From positions 3,038,001 to 3,102,000 of the forward strand of contig NZ_AP028461.1 of assembly GCF_033097365.1 (NCBI RefSeq): a stretch of 64,000 nucleotides of DNA, written 5' to 3'. Numbering within the stretch: the stretch's first letter is position 1; each line of letters opens with the position of its first letter. The translations under genes and the position numbers were made by a program. Source of the DNA: Actinoplanes sichuanensis (GTDB lineage: Bacteria > Actinomycetota > Actinomycetes > Mycobacteriales > Micromonosporaceae). A model generated the notes under the pieces. The model did no database searches and was not told where the DNA came from. It saw only the letters and a program-made list of their open reading frames with translations. This document shows, piece by piece, positions 34,527 to 44,514 of this stretch.

Positions 34527-35905
34527 TGCCCCGGAAAGCGTTCACCGGCCTGCTCTGCCTGGTCGTGGCCATGCTCACGGCGGTGGCACCGGCCCCCGCC
34601 CGAGCCGACAACCCGATCGTGCAGACCATCTACACCGCCGACCCCGCGCCGCTGGTCCACAACGGCCGCGTCTACCTGTACACCGGCCACGACGAGGACG
34701 GCTCGACCTGGTTCACCATGAAGGAGTGGCGGGTCTACTCGTCAGCCGACATGGTCAACTGGACCGACCACGGCTCGCCGATGAGCCTGGCCACCTTCAG
34801 CTGGGCCAGCAAGGACGCCTGGGCCGGCCAGGTCGTCCAGCGCAACGGCAAGTTCTACTGGTACGTGCCGGTCACCAACCGGGCCACCGGACGGATGGCC
34901 ATCGGTGTCGGCGTGTCCACCAGCCCGACCGGCCCGTTCACCGACGCGCTCGGCCGCCCCCTGGTCGAGAACGGCGAGATCGACCCGACCGTCATGATCG
35001 ACGACGACGGCCAGGCCTACCTGTACTGGGGCAACCCCAATCTCTGGTACGTGCGGCTGAACAGCGACATGATCAGCTACAGCGGCAGCGCCACCAGGAT
35101 CCCGCTGACCACCGCCGGGTTCGGCACCCGCACCGGCGACGCCAACCGGCCCACCCTGTACGAAGAGGGCCCCTGGGTCTACAAACGCAACGGCCTCTAC
35201 TACAACGTCTTCGCCGCCAAATGCTGCTCGGAGTTCATCGGCTACTCCACCGCGCCCGGCCCGACCGGACCGTGGACCTACCGCGGCACCGTCATGCCCA
35301 CCCAGGGCAGCAGCTTCACCAACCACGCCGGCATCGTCGACTTCAACGGCGGCTCGTACTTCTTCTACCACAACGGCGCGCTGCCCGGCGGCGGCGGATT
35401 CACCCGCTCGGTCGCCGTCGAGAAGTTCACCTACAACGCCGACGGCGGCATCCCGCAGATCACCATGACCACCGGCGGGGCACCGCAGAACGGCACCCTC
35501 AACCCGTACCTCCGGCAGGAGGCCGAGACGATCGCCTGGAGCTCCGGCGTCGAGACCGAACGCGCGAGCGAGGGCGGCATGAACATCGGCTTCCTCGAGA
35601 ACGGCGACTACGTCAAGGTCAAGGGCGTCGCCTTCGCAGCGAGCGCGACCTCGTTCTCGGCCCGGGTCGCCTCCGCCGCTGCGGGCGGCCGCATCGAGCT
35701 GCGGCTGGGCAGCCCCACCGGCACGCTCGTCGGCACCTGCACCGTGCCGGGCACCGGCGGCTGGCAGACCTGGACCACGGTCGGTTGCCCGGTCAGCGGC
35801 GCCGCCGGCACCCAGGACCTGTACCTGCGATTCACCGGCGGCAGCGGCTACCTCTTCAACGTGAACTGGTGGCAGTTCACCGGCAACTCCGGGAGCATCC
35901 GATGA
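34526..35905 (+). CDS. Secreted GH43 arabinofuranosidase/xylosidase with CBM6
   Basis: A 459-residue enzyme from the ATG sharing one base with the GH27 stop. The signal peptide ends ARA. The five-bladed propeller has base Asp in YTADPAPLVHNG, modulator Asp in GEIDPTVMIDDDG and acid Glu in LYEEGPWVYKRNG. A CBM6 begins near YLRQEAETIAWSSGVE and ends FNVNWWQF. Sequence style fits arabinoxylan arabinofuranohydrolases of GH43 with a C-terminal CBM6. It overlaps the next gene by ATGA. Confidence 0.92.
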   Translation: MPRKAFTGLLCLVVAMLTAVAPAPARADNPIVQTIYTADPAPLVHNGRVYLYTGHDEDGSTWFTMKEWRVYSSADMVNWTDHGSPMSLATFSWASKDAWAGQVVQRNGKFYWYVPVTNRATGRMAIGVGVSTSPTGPFTDALGRPLVENGEIDPTVMIDDDGQAYLYWGNPNLWYVRLNSDMISYSGSATRIPLTTAGFGTRTGDANRPTLYEEGPWVYKRNGLYYNVFAAKCCSEFIGYSTAPGPTGPWTYRGTVMPTQGSSFTNHAGIVDFNGGSYFFYHNGALPGGGGFTRSVAVEKFTYNADGGIPQITMTTGGAPQNGTLNPYLRQEAETIAWSSGVETERASEGGMNIGFLENGDYVKVKGVAFAASATSFSARVASAAAGGRIELRLGSPTGTLVGTCTVPGTGGWQTWTTVGCPVSGAAGTQDLYLRFTGGSGYLFNVNWWQFTGNSGSIR

Positions 35906-37914
35906 GAAGACTGGCCGCGGCGGCCCTGACCGCCGTCCTCGGTGTGGCCCTCGGCCTCACCGCCATGACCCCCGCCGACGCCGCGACGATCGACACCAGC
36001 GCCTCCTACGTGCTGGTCAACCGCACCAGCGGCAAGGCTCTCGACCTGTACAACCTGGCCACCAACGACGGCGCCCGGATCACCCAGTGGACCCGCAACG
36101 ACCAGGCCCAGCAGCAATGGCAGTTCGTCGACTCCGGCGGCGGCTACTACCGGCTGCGGTCCAAGCACTCCGGCAAGGTCCTCGACGTGTCCGGCGCGTC
36201 CACCGCCGACGGCGCCGCGATCGTGCAGTGGTCCGACAACAACGCCGGCAACCAACAGTTCAGCGTGCAGGACATCGACGGCTACATCCAGCTGATCAAC
36301 CGCAACAGCGGCAAGGCCGTCGAGGTCCAGGGCGCGTCGACCGCCGACGGCGCCGGCATCGTCCAATACGCCGACTGGAACGGCGCCAACCAGCAGTGGC
36401 AGCTCGTCAAACTCGGCACCACCACGCCCGGGACCGGCACCTTCACCAACCCGGTGGTCTGGCAGGACTTCGCCGACGGCGACATCATCCGCGTCGGCGA
36501 CGCCTACTACTACTCCGCGTCGACCATGCACTACTCGCCCGGCGCGCCGATCCTGCGCTCCTACGACCTGGTCAACTGGGAGTACGCCGGCCACTCGGTG
36601 CCCCGGCTGGACTTCGACTCCGCCGCCTACGACCTGTCCGGCGGCCGCGCCTACGTCAAGGGCATCTGGGCGTCGGCGTTCAACTACCGGCCGTCCAACA
36701 GCACCTACTACTGGCTGGGGTGCACCGAGTTCAACCGCACCTACGTCTACACCAGCACCGCGGTCGACGGCACCTGGTCGAAGAAGGCCCGGATCAACAA
36801 CTGCTACTACGACGCGGGACTGATGTTCGACAACGACACCCCGTACGTCGCCTACGGTAACGGCACGATCAGCGTCGCCCAGCTGTCCCAGGATCTGACC
36901 TCGCAGGTACGGGCCCAGACCGTCTACACCACACCGTCGAGCATCGGCACCCTCGAGGGCGCACGGATGTACAAGCGCGGCAACTACTACTACATCTGGC
37001 TGACCCGGCCCGCGAACGGCCAGTACGTGCTGCGTTCGACGAGCCCGTGGGGTCCGTACGAGCAACGCCAGGTCCTTCTTGACCTGCCCGGCCCGATCTC
37101 CGGTGGGGGAGTGCCGCACCAGGGCGGCCTCGTCCAGACCCAGAACGGTGACTGGTGGTACATGGCGTTCACCGACGCCTACCCCGGCGGCCGGGTGCCG
37201 ACGCTGGCCCCGATCACCTGGAGCGGCGACTGGCCGGTGCTCACCACCGTCAACGGCCGCTGGGGCGCCACCTACCCGAAACCGAACATCACCACCTCCA
37301 AGACCGTGCAGCCGATGACCGGCCCCGACACCTTCACCACTCTCGGTCACCGCTGGGAATGGAACCACAACCCCGACACCGGCAGATACAGCGTCGGCAA
37401 CGGGCTGCGACTGTCCACCGCGACCGTCACCAACGACCTGTACAACGCCCGCAACACCCTCACCCACCGCATCCAGGGACCGTCGTCGACCGCCACCATC
37501 GAACTCGACTACTCACAGATGGCCAACGGCGACCGCGCCGGGCTGGCCATGCTGCGCGACTCGTCGGCCTGGATCGGCATCCGTAAGGACAACGGCACCA
37601 CCCGGGTCTCGATGACCAACGGCCTCACCATGAACTCCAGCTGGGCCACCACCGGTACCGGCAGCGAGGCGGCCGGCGCGAACGTCTCCGGCGGCAAGAT
37701 CTGGCTGCGGGTCTCCGCCGACATCCGGCCGGGCTCCGGGCGTACGGCCACCTTCTCCTACAGCACCAACGGCAGCACCTTCACCACGCTGGGCCCGGCG
37801 TTCACCCTCAACAACGCGTGGCAGTTCTTCATGGGCTACCGGTTCGGCATCTTCAACTACGCCACCCAGGCACTGGGCGGCGCGGTCACCGTCAACCGCT
37901 TCGACCTCGTTTAA
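35902..37914 (+). CDS. Secreted CBM13-GH43 enzyme with C-terminal beta-sandwich
   Basis: A 670-residue protein overlapping the GH43-CBM6 stop by four bases. After the signal peptide (to DAA) comes an N-terminal ricin-type module with three repeats, [21 protein letters not shown] and [10 protein letters not shown], each ending Q-x-W/F. The GH43 propeller has the base Asp in [13 protein letters not shown], modulator Asp in [11 protein letters not shown] and acid Glu in [14 protein letters not shown]-terminal beta-sandwich ([19 protein letters not shown] onward) is the kind found in GH43 xylosidases. It likely attacks xylo- or arabino-oligosaccharides. Confidence 0.92.
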   Translation: MRRLAAAALTAVLGVALGLTAMTPADAATIDTSASYVLVNRTSGKALDLYNLATNDGARITQWTRNDQAQQQWQFVDSGGGYYRLRSKHSGKVLDVSGASTADGAAIVQWSDNNAGNQQFSVQDIDGYIQLINRNSGKAVEVQGASTADGAGIVQYADWNGANQQWQLVKLGTTTPGTGTFTNPVVWQDFADGDIIRVGDAYYYSASTMHYSPGAPILRSYDLVNWEYAGHSVPRLDFDSAAYDLSGGRAYVKGIWASAFNYRPSNSTYYWLGCTEFNRTYVYTSTAVDGTWSKKARINNCYYDAGLMFDNDTPYVAYGNGTISVAQLSQDLTSQVRAQTVYTTPSSIGTLEGARMYKRGNYYYIWLTRPANGQYVLRSTSPWGPYEQRQVLLDLPGPISGGGVPHQGGLVQTQNGDWWYMAFTDAYPGGRVPTLAPITWSGDWPVLTTVNGRWGATYPKPNITTSKTVQPMTGPDTFTTLGHRWEWNHNPDTGRYSVGNGLRLSTATVTNDLYNARNTLTHRIQGPSSTATIELDYSQMANGDRAGLAMLRDSSAWIGIRKDNGTTRVSMTNGLTMNSSWATTGTGSEAAGANVSGGKIWLRVSADIRPGSGRTATFSYSTNGSTFTTLGPAFTLNNAWQFFMGYRFGIFNYATQALGGAVTVNRFDLV

Positions 37915-37924
37915 GGGGGACACC

Positions 37925-39307
37925 ATGACCAGATCTCGAATGCTGCGGGCCGGCTTGGCGTCGGCCGCCCTGGTGGCCGCCTCGGCGGCGATCGCCGTGG
38001 CCCTGCCCGCGGGCGCCGCCGCGGCCGGCTGCTCGGTGAAGTACACCGTGTCATCGCAGTGGCAGGGCGGCTTCAACGCCGACGTGGCACTGACCAACCT
38101 CGGCGACCCGCTGTCGGCGTGGACACTGACCTGGTCGTATGGCGCCGGCCAGAAGGTCGGCCAGGCGTGGAACGCCACGGTGAGCCAGAGCGGCACGACG
38201 GTGACCGCGGCCAACGTGGCCTACAACGGCTCGGTGCCGACCAACGGCTCGGTGTCGTTCGGTTTCACCGGCTCGTGGACCGGCAGCAACCCGGTCCCGT
38301 CGGCGTTCAGCCTCAACGGCGTGGCGTGCACCGGAGCACCGGTGCCCAGCTCACCGTCGAGCCCGGCACCGTCGAGCCCGTCACCGTCCACCCCCGGCGG
38401 CACCTGCACACTGCCGTCGAGCTACCGGTGGTCGTCCAGCGGCGTACTGGCGAACCCGAAGAACGGGTGGGTCTCGCTCAAGGACTTCACCAACGTCGTC
38501 CACAACGGTAAACACCTGGTCTACGCCTCGAACGTGAACGGCTCCTCATACGGCTCGATGAACTTCACCCCGTTCACCGACTGGTCCGAGATGGCCGGCA
38601 CCGCCCAGAACGGGATGAGCCAGGGCGCCGTCGCCCCCACCCTGCTCTACTTCGCCCCGAAGAACATCTGGGTGCTGGCCTACCAGTGGGGCGCCTGGCC
38701 GTTCATCTACCGCACCTCCAGCGACCCGACCAACCCGAACGGCTGGTCCGCGCCGCAGCCGCTGTTCACCGGCAGCATCTCCGACTCCGGCACCGGACCG
38801 ATCGACCAGACCCTGATCGCCGACGGGCAGAACATGTACCTGTTCTTCGCCGGTGACAACGGCAAGATCTACCGCGCGAGCATGCCGCTCGGGAACTTCC
38901 CCGGCAACTTCGGCTCCTCGTACACCACGATCATGAGCGACACCAGGAACAACCTGTTCGAAGCACCCGAGGTCTACAAGGTGCAGGGCCAGAACCAGTA
39001 CCTGATGATCGTCGAAGCCATCGGCGCCAACGGCCGCTACTTCCGCTCCTTCACCGCCACCAGTCTCAACGGCACCTGGACGCCGCAGGCCGCCACCGAG
39101 AGCAACCCGTTCGCGGGCAAGGCCAACAGCGGCGCCACCTGGACCAACGACATCAGCCACGGCGACCTGGTCCGCACCAACCCGGACCAGACCAAGACCA
39201 TCGACCCGTGCAACCTGCAACTTCTCTACCAGGGCAAGAACCCCAGCGCCGGCGGCGCCTACGACCAGCTGCCGTGGCGGCCCGGCCTGCTGACCCGGCA
39301 GCGCTGA
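37925..39307 (+). CDS. Secreted CBM2-GH62 alpha-L-arabinofuranosidase
   Basis: A 460-residue enzyme: signal peptide to AAAA, N-terminal CBM2 ([19 protein letters not shown] to CTGAP), a Pro/Ser linker, then GH62. Catalytic residues are expected in [13 protein letters not shown] (base Asp), [11 protein letters not shown] (modulator) and [13 protein letters not shown] (acid Glu), all present. GH62 enzymes release arabinose from arabinoxylan, matching the rest of the locus. GGGGGA precedes the ATG; the gene begins ten bases after the GH43 stop and ends at a strong terminator. Confidence 0.95.
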   Translation: MTRSRMLRAGLASAALVAASAAIAVALPAGAAAAGCSVKYTVSSQWQGGFNADVALTNLGDPLSAWTLTWSYGAGQKVGQAWNATVSQSGTTVTAANVAYNGSVPTNGSVSFGFTGSWTGSNPVPSAFSLNGVACTGAPVPSSPSSPAPSSPSPSTPGGTCTLPSSYRWSSSGVLANPKNGWVSLKDFTNVVHNGKHLVYASNVNGSSYGSMNFTPFTDWSEMAGTAQNGMSQGAVAPTLLYFAPKNIWVLAYQWGAWPFIYRTSSDPTNPNGWSAPQPLFTGSISDSGTGPIDQTLIADGQNMYLFFAGDNGKIYRASMPLGNFPGNFGSSYTTIMSDTRNNLFEAPEVYKVQGQNQYLMIVEAIGANGRYFRSFTATSLNGTWTPQAATESNPFAGKANSGATWTNDISHGDLVRTNPDQTKTIDPCNLQLLYQGKNPSAGGAYDQLPWRPGLLTRQR

Positions 39308-39336
39308 CACGCCGAAGGACCTGACCGAGGGGACGG

Positions 39337-39378
39337 CCGGCCCGGTGCGCTCATGAACGATCGAGCACACCGGGCCGG
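39337..39378. terminator. Terminator of the arabinoxylanase operon
   Basis: CCGGCCCGGTGCGCTC (39337-39352) pairs with GAGCACACCGGGCCGG (39363-39378) with one mismatch and a ten-base loop, about 30 bases after the GH62 stop. No U tract follows, as usual in high-GC actinomycetes. Confidence 0.8.
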
Positions 39379-39411
39379 TCGGGCGACGTCACCGGGTTAT
39401 TCTGGTAAGGC

Positions 39412-39843
39412 ATGACCGACTTCAGCCAGCATGCTCACGGGCCCGGCCCGACCCCTCCGGAGTCCGCCCAGCCCACCGACGTCGACGGACATGTGGCCGC
39501 CTACGTGGCTGCCTTCGCCACCGGATCAGCCGACGTGATGGACCGGCTCTACGAACCGGGGGCGGTCCTGGTCCCACGCCCCGGAGTCCCGTTGACGACT
39601 ACGGCCGATCGTCGGGCCGCGTACGCGCATCTTCTCGGTTTCGGTGTCCCGATGACCGCCGAGAGCAGGCAGCTCTACATCGCCGGTGACATCGCCCTGT
39701 CCATCGTCGACTGGTCGATGCGTGGCACCGCACGGCAGGGACATCCCGTCGACCTGAACGGTGTCGCCGCCGACGTCCTGCGCCGCGGACCCGACGGACA
39801 GTGGCGGTACCTGATCAACAACCCGTTCGGCACCGGTTCTTGA
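39412..39843 (+). CDS. SnoaL/NTF2-like fold protein
   Basis: A 143-residue protein with a typical NTF2-like layout: an N-terminal helix with HVAAYVAAFATGSADVMDRLYEPGAVL, then HLLGFGVPMTAESRQLYIAGDIALSIVDWSMRG and a final YLINNPFG. Such small proteins act as isomerases, cyclases or carry no known activity. It starts just after the arabinoxylanase terminator, is a separate unit, and its partner is not visible. Confidence 0.8.
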   Translation: MTDFSQHAHGPGPTPPESAQPTDVDGHVAAYVAAFATGSADVMDRLYEPGAVLVPRPGVPLTTTADRRAAYAHLLGFGVPMTAESRQLYIAGDIALSIVDWSMRGTARQGHPVDLNGVAADVLRRGPDGQWRYLINNPFGTGS

Positions 39844-39873
39844 CCGCATCGGCCGCTGACGTCCGGAACGGCG

Positions 39874-40968
39874 TCAGCGGCCGGACGGTGTCGCCGATGG
39901 CACCGCACCCGTCGACGGCACTACACCCGTCGACGGCGCCGCCGTCGGCGGATGGTCGACCACGATGGTGTTCACCCTCGCGGTGAGCCGGATGTCGTAC
40001 CTGCCGGTGGCGGCCCGCCAGCCGGTCTCCTGCAGGGTCGCCCCGTTCTTGACGTCCCGCCGGGTCTTGCCGCCGATGACGGCCTGGCCGGCACCCTGAC
40101 CCGCCCGGACCCGCACCAGCGCGCCCGCCTCGGTGCGTACCGTCAGGTCACCGATCGGCCCGGTGATGTTCAGCGGAACCGAGCCCTTCGGCTTGGCCAG
40201 CTGCAGCAGACCGCGTGACACCGCCGCGGTCGACTCGACACCCGCGAGGCCGCCGGCCCGTGAGTCGACGTCGAGCTCGCCGGCGCCGCCGGTCAGCTTC
40301 ACCGTCCACGCCACCGCCGAGTTGAGCACCACCTCGGCTCCGGTCCCCGGCGTGAGCGCGAGCACCGTACCGTCGCTGTTCTCGGTGACCGCGGGCGAGA
40401 CGTTCGGATCGAACCCGGTGATGTGGTACAGCCCTTCGCCCAGCTGTGCGGTGCGGATACGCATTATGGTCGCCGGGCCGGTGATCTCCAGCCGCCGCTG
40501 CCGGGTCGCACCCAGCGGAGCGGTCAACGGCGCCGCCCCGGACGGCTGCACCGCGTCCGCGACGGTCGGCACCACCCGCGGCGGCGTCGACCGGTAGGCC
40601 TCGGCCTGGCCCAGCAGCACCCCGACGGTCAGCGACACCAGCATCGCCGTGAACACCCACAGCCGCCACGGCTTGCGGACCTGCTCATAGACGAGCGTGA
40701 CCCGGCCCACGTCGGCCGGTGTCGACGGTTTGACGATCGGCTGCGGCGCGGTCGGTTCGTTCAGCGCACCCCGCAACCGGGCCAGCGTCGCCCGACCGGC
40801 CAGCCGCGACCCGCCCACGGGGGCGCCGGCCCGCCGCCCGGCCACCGGCTGCTCACCACCCGACTCGATCGGAACCGGTCGGGTCTGCGGCCCGGTCGTC
40901 GGCAGGAAACGCAGCACCACGTCAGGGCGCCCTCGATCCGAGGATGGTTCGCCCCGCTGGTCAGCCAT
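39874..40968 (-). CDS. Membrane-anchored protein with beta-rich outer domain
   Basis: A 364-residue protein with a Pro/Arg-rich cytoplasmic N-terminus of about 105 residues, one membrane helix (LWVFTAMLVSLTVGVLLG), and an extracellular beta-strand-rich region with repeated short turns (GPATIMRIRTAQLGEG; NITGPIGDLTVRTEAGALVR) resembling DUF4097-like or adhesin beta-helices. The end has a PSTGAVPSTG-type repeat. The first half may be disordered. Possibly a cell-envelope stress or adhesion protein; no family assigned with certainty. Confidence 0.7.
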   Translation of the reverse strand: MADQRGEPSSDRGRPDVVLRFLPTTGPQTRPVPIESGGEQPVAGRRAGAPVGGSRLAGRATLARLRGALNEPTAPQPIVKPSTPADVGRVTLVYEQVRKPWRLWVFTAMLVSLTVGVLLGQAEAYRSTPPRVVPTVADAVQPSGAAPLTAPLGATRQRRLEITGPATIMRIRTAQLGEGLYHITGFDPNVSPAVTENSDGTVLALTPGTGAEVVLNSAVAWTVKLTGGAGELDVDSRAGGLAGVESTAAVSRGLLQLAKPKGSVPLNITGPIGDLTVRTEAGALVRVRAGQGAGQAVIGGKTRRDVKNGATLQETGWRAATGRYDIRLTARVNTIVVDHPPTAAPSTGVVPSTGAVPSATPSGR

Positions 40969-41089
40969 CGTGCCTCCGCCCGCCGGGATACGTACCTCGG
41001 CTCTACAGAATACGGATCACAGCCGCGAACCGGATCGATGAAGATCGAGGACAATTATGGCCGGCGGGTGGATCTTGTCGGGGCTCATG

Positions 41090-41581
41090 ATGTCGTGTAT
41101 GCCATGCATCTTCTGTGAGCTGCTTGCCGCTGACGGCCCGGCGACGTGGATAGCACGTGAGGAGGGCGCCGCAGCCTTCCTCACGCTTCCGCGGTCTGCG
41201 TTGGCGCCCGGCCACACCCTGGTGGTCCCGACCGAACACGCGGTGGGTGTACAGGACGTGAGTGCCGCGGGGCTGACAGCGACGATGGCGCTGGTGCAGC
41301 GAGTCGCCCGCGGCATGGCGCAGGGGCTCGGTGCGGCAGGGGTGAACGTGTTGAACGCCAGCGGTCCCGGATCCGAGCAATCCGTCGCCCATCTGCACTT
41401 TCACGTCGTTCCGAGATGGCTCGACGACGGCTTCACGACCTGGCCGTCAGGCCGTTCGAGGCGCGAGGGGGTCGGCGATCCGGGGATGGAATTGGCCGTC
41501 GCTGTAGCTGCGATTCGTGCGGATGACGATGGTATCGGCCACCGATCCGACTCGGATCTCAATGAAGATCGACCTGATTGA
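41090..41581 (+). CDS. HIT-family hydrolase/transferase (first of two)
   Basis: A 163-residue histidine-triad protein. It starts near MSCMPCIFCELL (possible zinc Cys pair), has APGHTLVVPTEHAV, and carries the catalytic triad as SVAHLHFHVVPRW (HxHxH). HIT proteins hydrolyse nucleotide phosphoramidates or dinucleoside polyphosphates. The ATG at 41090 was chosen over 41057 because the family starts close to the CxxC. A perfect 20-base palindrome directly after the stop can terminate transcription. Confidence 0.9.
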   Translation: MSCMPCIFCELLAADGPATWIAREEGAAAFLTLPRSALAPGHTLVVPTEHAVGVQDVSAAGLTATMALVQRVARGMAQGLGAAGVNVLNASGPGSEQSVAHLHFHVVPRWLDDGFTTWPSGRSRREGVGDPGMELAVAVAAIRADDDGIGHRSDSDLNEDRPD

Positions 41582-41601
41582 CGCCTGGCGCGCGCCAGGC
41601 G
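41582..41601. terminator. Perfect 20-base palindrome after HIT gene
   Basis: CGCCTGGC and GCCAGGCG flank a GCGC loop, starting at the first base after the HIT stop codon. The position and stem strength fit a rho-independent-like terminator, although no U run follows. Confidence 0.65.
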
Positions 41602-41699
41602 GGAGTGCAGTACCGCTGGCGGCGGCGGATCAGGCTGATTGGTTGTCGGCAAGTGGGGCAGGTCTCGGTGGCTTGCTTGTCCCTTTTACTGTGTATTGC

Positions 41700-42215
41700 A
41701 TGGATCTAGTCGGCTTGGTGGCTCTTCTGGTGTCTCTCGTCGCAGTCGTGGTATCCGCGCGCCTCGCGATCACGCAGAACTCGATGCAGAAACACGCGAA
41801 CACCATTCCATCAATGGATCTGCTGCTCGGTGAATTCCGATCAGAAGAATTCTGGAGGAGCTACAACTATGTGTGCACGGAGTTGGCGGACCAGGATTCC
41901 GGGCGTGGAATCGCAGGTCTGCCCGCGGAGGCCCGAAGCCATGTGTACAGCGTCTGTTACCTGTTTCAGCATTTGGGTGACCTCGTCCGGCTGGGTGTCG
42001 TAGACGAGAGGGCGATACTCTCCACGCTGCGTTTCCGGGTGATCCAGGTCTGGGCGGCCGTTGAGCCCTTCGTCGTGCAGGAGCGGCGGGTCAACCCTGC
42101 GGCAGGGCCGAATACCTTGCGTCTTCTGGAGGCCTTCGCTGCCCGAGCCGAAATTCTGCCGGCCGAAAGCTACTCCAATGCCATCGAGGTGTGGCTTTCC
42201 CGACCGATGAGGTAG
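41700..42215 (+). CDS. Membrane-anchored helical protein (DUF4760-like)
   Basis: A 171-residue protein from the ATG at 41700: one N-terminal helix MDLVGLVALLVSLVAVVVSA followed by a soluble helical domain (SMDLLLGEFRSEEFWRSYNYV, LFQHLGDLVRLGVVDE, IQVWAAVEPFVVQERR). The layout resembles DUF4760-type proteins. A longer upstream frame would place the helix internally and overlap the HIT gene, so it was not used. Base composition is slightly lower in GC than its neighbours. Function unknown. Confidence 0.7.
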   Translation: MDLVGLVALLVSLVAVVVSARLAITQNSMQKHANTIPSMDLLLGEFRSEEFWRSYNYVCTELADQDSGRGIAGLPAEARSHVYSVCYLFQHLGDLVRLGVVDERAILSTLRFRVIQVWAAVEPFVVQERRVNPAAGPNTLRLLEAFAARAEILPAESYSNAIEVWLSRPMR

Positions 42216-42366
42216 TGGCGCGCGATGGTGGCGCCGGCCGGGCCTGTCGGCTCGTCATGGCGGCGGCGCTGTCTCTGCAGAACGGATCGATCCGATTCCT
42301 GATGGTCGGCATGTCGTTGCCGTGGTTCTGGTGGCGTGATCGCCACACTCCTCGGCCTTCGCTGAG

Positions 42367-42780
42367 CTATTTCGCGCCGTCGCGCACCAGATAGAGGCCA
42401 CCGCCGGCGGCGCGGGCGGCGGTGATCCACTCCGGCAGTCTCTCGCTGACCAGCCAGTGCGCCTCCTCCGCGTCGTCGTCGCCGCCCGGGAGCAGGTCGT
42501 GGTCCGCCAGGATGCGGTCCGGATCGAAATCGGCCAACTCGGCGTCGATGCGGACCACCTGGTCCGGGTCGGCGTACATCGGGAACGGCCACGGGTCGGT
42601 GTCCGGGTCGGGCCAGGGCCGCGACCACAGGTCGGCCAGCGCGGGCAGCCCCCAACTCCGGAACGCCGCGGCCAGCTCATGCCAGTGCCGGCCCGGCAGG
42701 ATCGCCTCGCCGACCGGGGTGCCGGTCGGGCCCACCTGGGACGGGTCGACGGCGTACGCCGTGATGTACTGCTCGGCCAC
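42367..42780 (-). CDS. Hypothetical acidic protein
   Basis: A 137-residue soluble protein from a GTG at 42780 (VAEQYITAYAVDPSQVG). It is rich in Trp, Pro and Asp, with WHELAAAFRSWGLPALADLW and FDPDRILADHDLLPGGDDDAEEAHWL. This pattern is that of small actinobacterial proteins of unknown role, sometimes next to immunity-type genes. The frame extends to 42933 but lacks a better start and would overlap the divergent DUF4241 gene. Confidence 0.6.
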   Translation of the reverse strand: MAEQYITAYAVDPSQVGPTGTPVGEAILPGRHWHELAAAFRSWGLPALADLWSRPWPDPDTDPWPFPMYADPDQVVRIDAELADFDPDRILADHDLLPGGDDDAEEAHWLVSERLPEWITAARAAGGGLYLVRDGAK

Positions 42781-42868
42781 GCGCCCATTCTCACGGATCA
42801 GTGCCGGACGGCGATTGCGGGCCCCCGGCGTGGGAACATGATCTCGGTAGCCGAGGGCTGGAGGATGT

Positions 42869-43507
42869 GTGCCGTATTCGCCTGATCTCGCCGCGATCCT
42901 GACCGAAGGGGCACGGTTCGAGGCCGACGGCATCGCCTACGTGATCGAGCGCCTGCCGGTCGGCACCGTCGTCGCCCCGACCGGCGAGATCACCGCCTGT
43001 GACCCGCTCACCTGCGCGGCCGGTGCCGAGGCGTTCACCGCCACCATCGCCCCGGGCCGCTATCCGCTGACCGCCTGGGTGGCCGTGATCAGCCAGGACG
43101 GAGCAGCGCCGGACCACCGTACCGCCGCATTGGCTCTGACCGTGACTGATCAGCCTGCCGTGCGATGGGAGATGGCCCTCAACGAGGGCCAGGACGTCGG
43201 CGTCCTCGACGCCGACGGCTATTTCGGCTATCCGGTCGACGCCGGCGTCGGCACCCTCGCCGACCTGTCCGCCGTCACCATCCTGGCCGACTGGGACTAC
43301 GACCAGCTGGAGGAGGTCTACATCCCGGCGCGGATCCCGTCCGGCCCGGCCCCGATCGACGGCGTCGTCGACGAGACCACCGGCGCGAACGTCATCACCG
43401 TCGCCTCCGGCTGGGGCGACGGGGTCTATCCGACCTTCGTCGGATACGCCGCGGACGGCACGGTCTGCGGTTTCGTCACCGATTTCCTGGTCATTCCGAC
43501 CCTTTGA
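42869..43507 (+). CDS. DUF4241 protein
   Basis: A 212-residue protein of the DUF4241 family, recognisable by FTATIAPGRYPLTAWVAVI near residue 55 and DAGVGTLADLSAV in the middle (GYFGYPVDAG), ending VYPTFVGYAADGTVCGFVTDFLVI. It starts at a GTG. DUF4241 proteins are small soluble proteins that occur widely next to polymorphic-toxin immunity genes; their function is not established. Here no toxin gene is adjacent. Nearly abuts the convergent second HIT gene. Confidence 0.82.
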   Translation: MPYSPDLAAILTEGARFEADGIAYVIERLPVGTVVAPTGEITACDPLTCAAGAEAFTATIAPGRYPLTAWVAVISQDGAAPDHRTAALALTVTDQPAVRWEMALNEGQDVGVLDADGYFGYPVDAGVGTLADLSAVTILADWDYDQLEEVYIPARIPSGPAPIDGVVDETTGANVITVASGWGDGVYPTFVGYAADGTVCGFVTDFLVIPTL

Positions 43508-43515
43508 CGGTACGG

Positions 43516-43992
43516 CTACGCGCCCCCTTCCGAGAAGAAGGCGCGCAGCCGTTCCGAATATGTCAGGCGCTCCTCGACCGTCGTGAAGTCACCCAGCGCC
43601 GCCGACCGATAAAGCTCATCCCCGTGATACCGGGGAAAGACGTGCACGTGATAGTGCCAGACATCCTGATACCCGGCCGGCTCGTTGTGCTGCCGCACCG
43701 ACGTGCCATCACAGCCGTACGTGTTGCGGATCCCGATCGCCACCTCACGCACCAGATCGTGGACCGCATGCCCGTACTCCGGCTGAAGGTCGTAGATGTT
43801 CTCCTGATGGGCGTTCGGCACCACCAGCACGTGACCGTGATTGTTCGGCCACCAGCGCGGCGACACGAACGCCGTGGCCAGCTCGGTCCGCCGGACCACA
43901 TCCCGCGGATCGTTGACCTTCCGCAGATCGTCGAGACCGGCGATGAGACGGCAGAACGGACAGGCGTAGTCGTCAGGCTGATGGTTGAACAT
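43516..43992 (-). CDS. HIT-family hydrolase/transferase (second of two)
   Basis: A 158-residue histidine-triad protein from the ATG at 43992. It has ACPFCRLIAG (zinc Cys pair), a helical TSVRQHNEPAGYQDVWHYHVHVFPRY segment with the HxHxH triad, and HGHVLVVPNAH. It is related to the HIT protein 2.4 kb upstream only by family. The reading frame continues upstream to 44325 through the RidA gene, but family start position supports 43992. Confidence 0.9.
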   Translation of the reverse strand: MFNHQPDDYACPFCRLIAGLDDLRKVNDPRDVVRRTELATAFVSPRWWPNNHGHVLVVPNAHQENIYDLQPEYGHAVHDLVREVAIGIRNTYGCDGTSVRQHNEPAGYQDVWHYHVHVFPRYHGDELYRSAALGDFTTVEERLTYSERLRAFFSEGGA

Positions 43993-44021
43993 GAGCGGCA
44001 CCGTATCGAGCTGCGTCCACC

Positions 44022-44423
44022 TCAGTCGACGGCCGTCGCCTCCAGCTCGATCATCTGGCCCGGGACCGCCAGCCGGGTCACGCCCAGCATCGTGGTCGCC
44101 GGTGCCACCCCGGCCGCACCCAACCGCCCGGCCAGCACCCCGTAGTGCGCGAACAGCGCGTCCACGTCGGTGGTGTAGACGTTGAGCCGAACCACGTTCG
44201 CCAGCGACATCCCGGCCGCGGCGAGCACCGCCTCCAGGTTGGCCAGGCTCGACGTCAGCTGCCCGGCGATGTCCCCGTCGTGTTGCGGCTTGCCGTCGGC
44301 GTCCATCGCCGTCTGACCCGAGCAATACAGGGTCCGGTGAGGCCCGGAGACCACCTCACCCTGGTTGAATCCCAGCTCCACCGACCACGGCCACGGGTTG
44401 ACCGCCACTCGTTGCACTGCCAC
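44022..44423 (-). CDS. ridA: RidA/YjgF family deaminase
   Basis: A 133-residue RidA-type protein: N-terminal VAVNPWPWSVELGFNQGEVV, central DGDIAGQLTSSLANLEAVLAAAGMSLANVVRLNVYT, and a late PATTMLGVTRLAVPGQMIELEATA with the Arg/Glu pair of the active site. RidA hydrolyses reactive enamine/imine intermediates. The GTG at 44423 with GGAACGGAG upstream was preferred; a GTG at 44478 with AGGAGG four bases before it is an alternative longer start. It diverges from a WYL regulator gene likely to control it. Confidence 0.9.
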   Translation of the reverse strand: MAVQRVAVNPWPWSVELGFNQGEVVSGPHRTLYCSGQTAMDADGKPQHDGDIAGQLTSSLANLEAVLAAAGMSLANVVRLNVYTTDVDALFAHYGVLAGRLGAAGVAPATTMLGVTRLAVPGQMIELEATAVD

Positions 44424-44514
44424 TTCGGCTCCGTTCCTCTGTCGACCTCGTACGAACCGAGCCTGCCGGGAAATCACGACACCTCCTGTCATGTATTCCG
44501 ATAACGTGGCGAGC

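Noticed and set aside
42170..42348. Short leftward frames downstream of the DUF4760-like gene
   Set aside because: They are antisense to its 3' end or low in complexity and lack start signals; the gap to 42367 appears non-coding.
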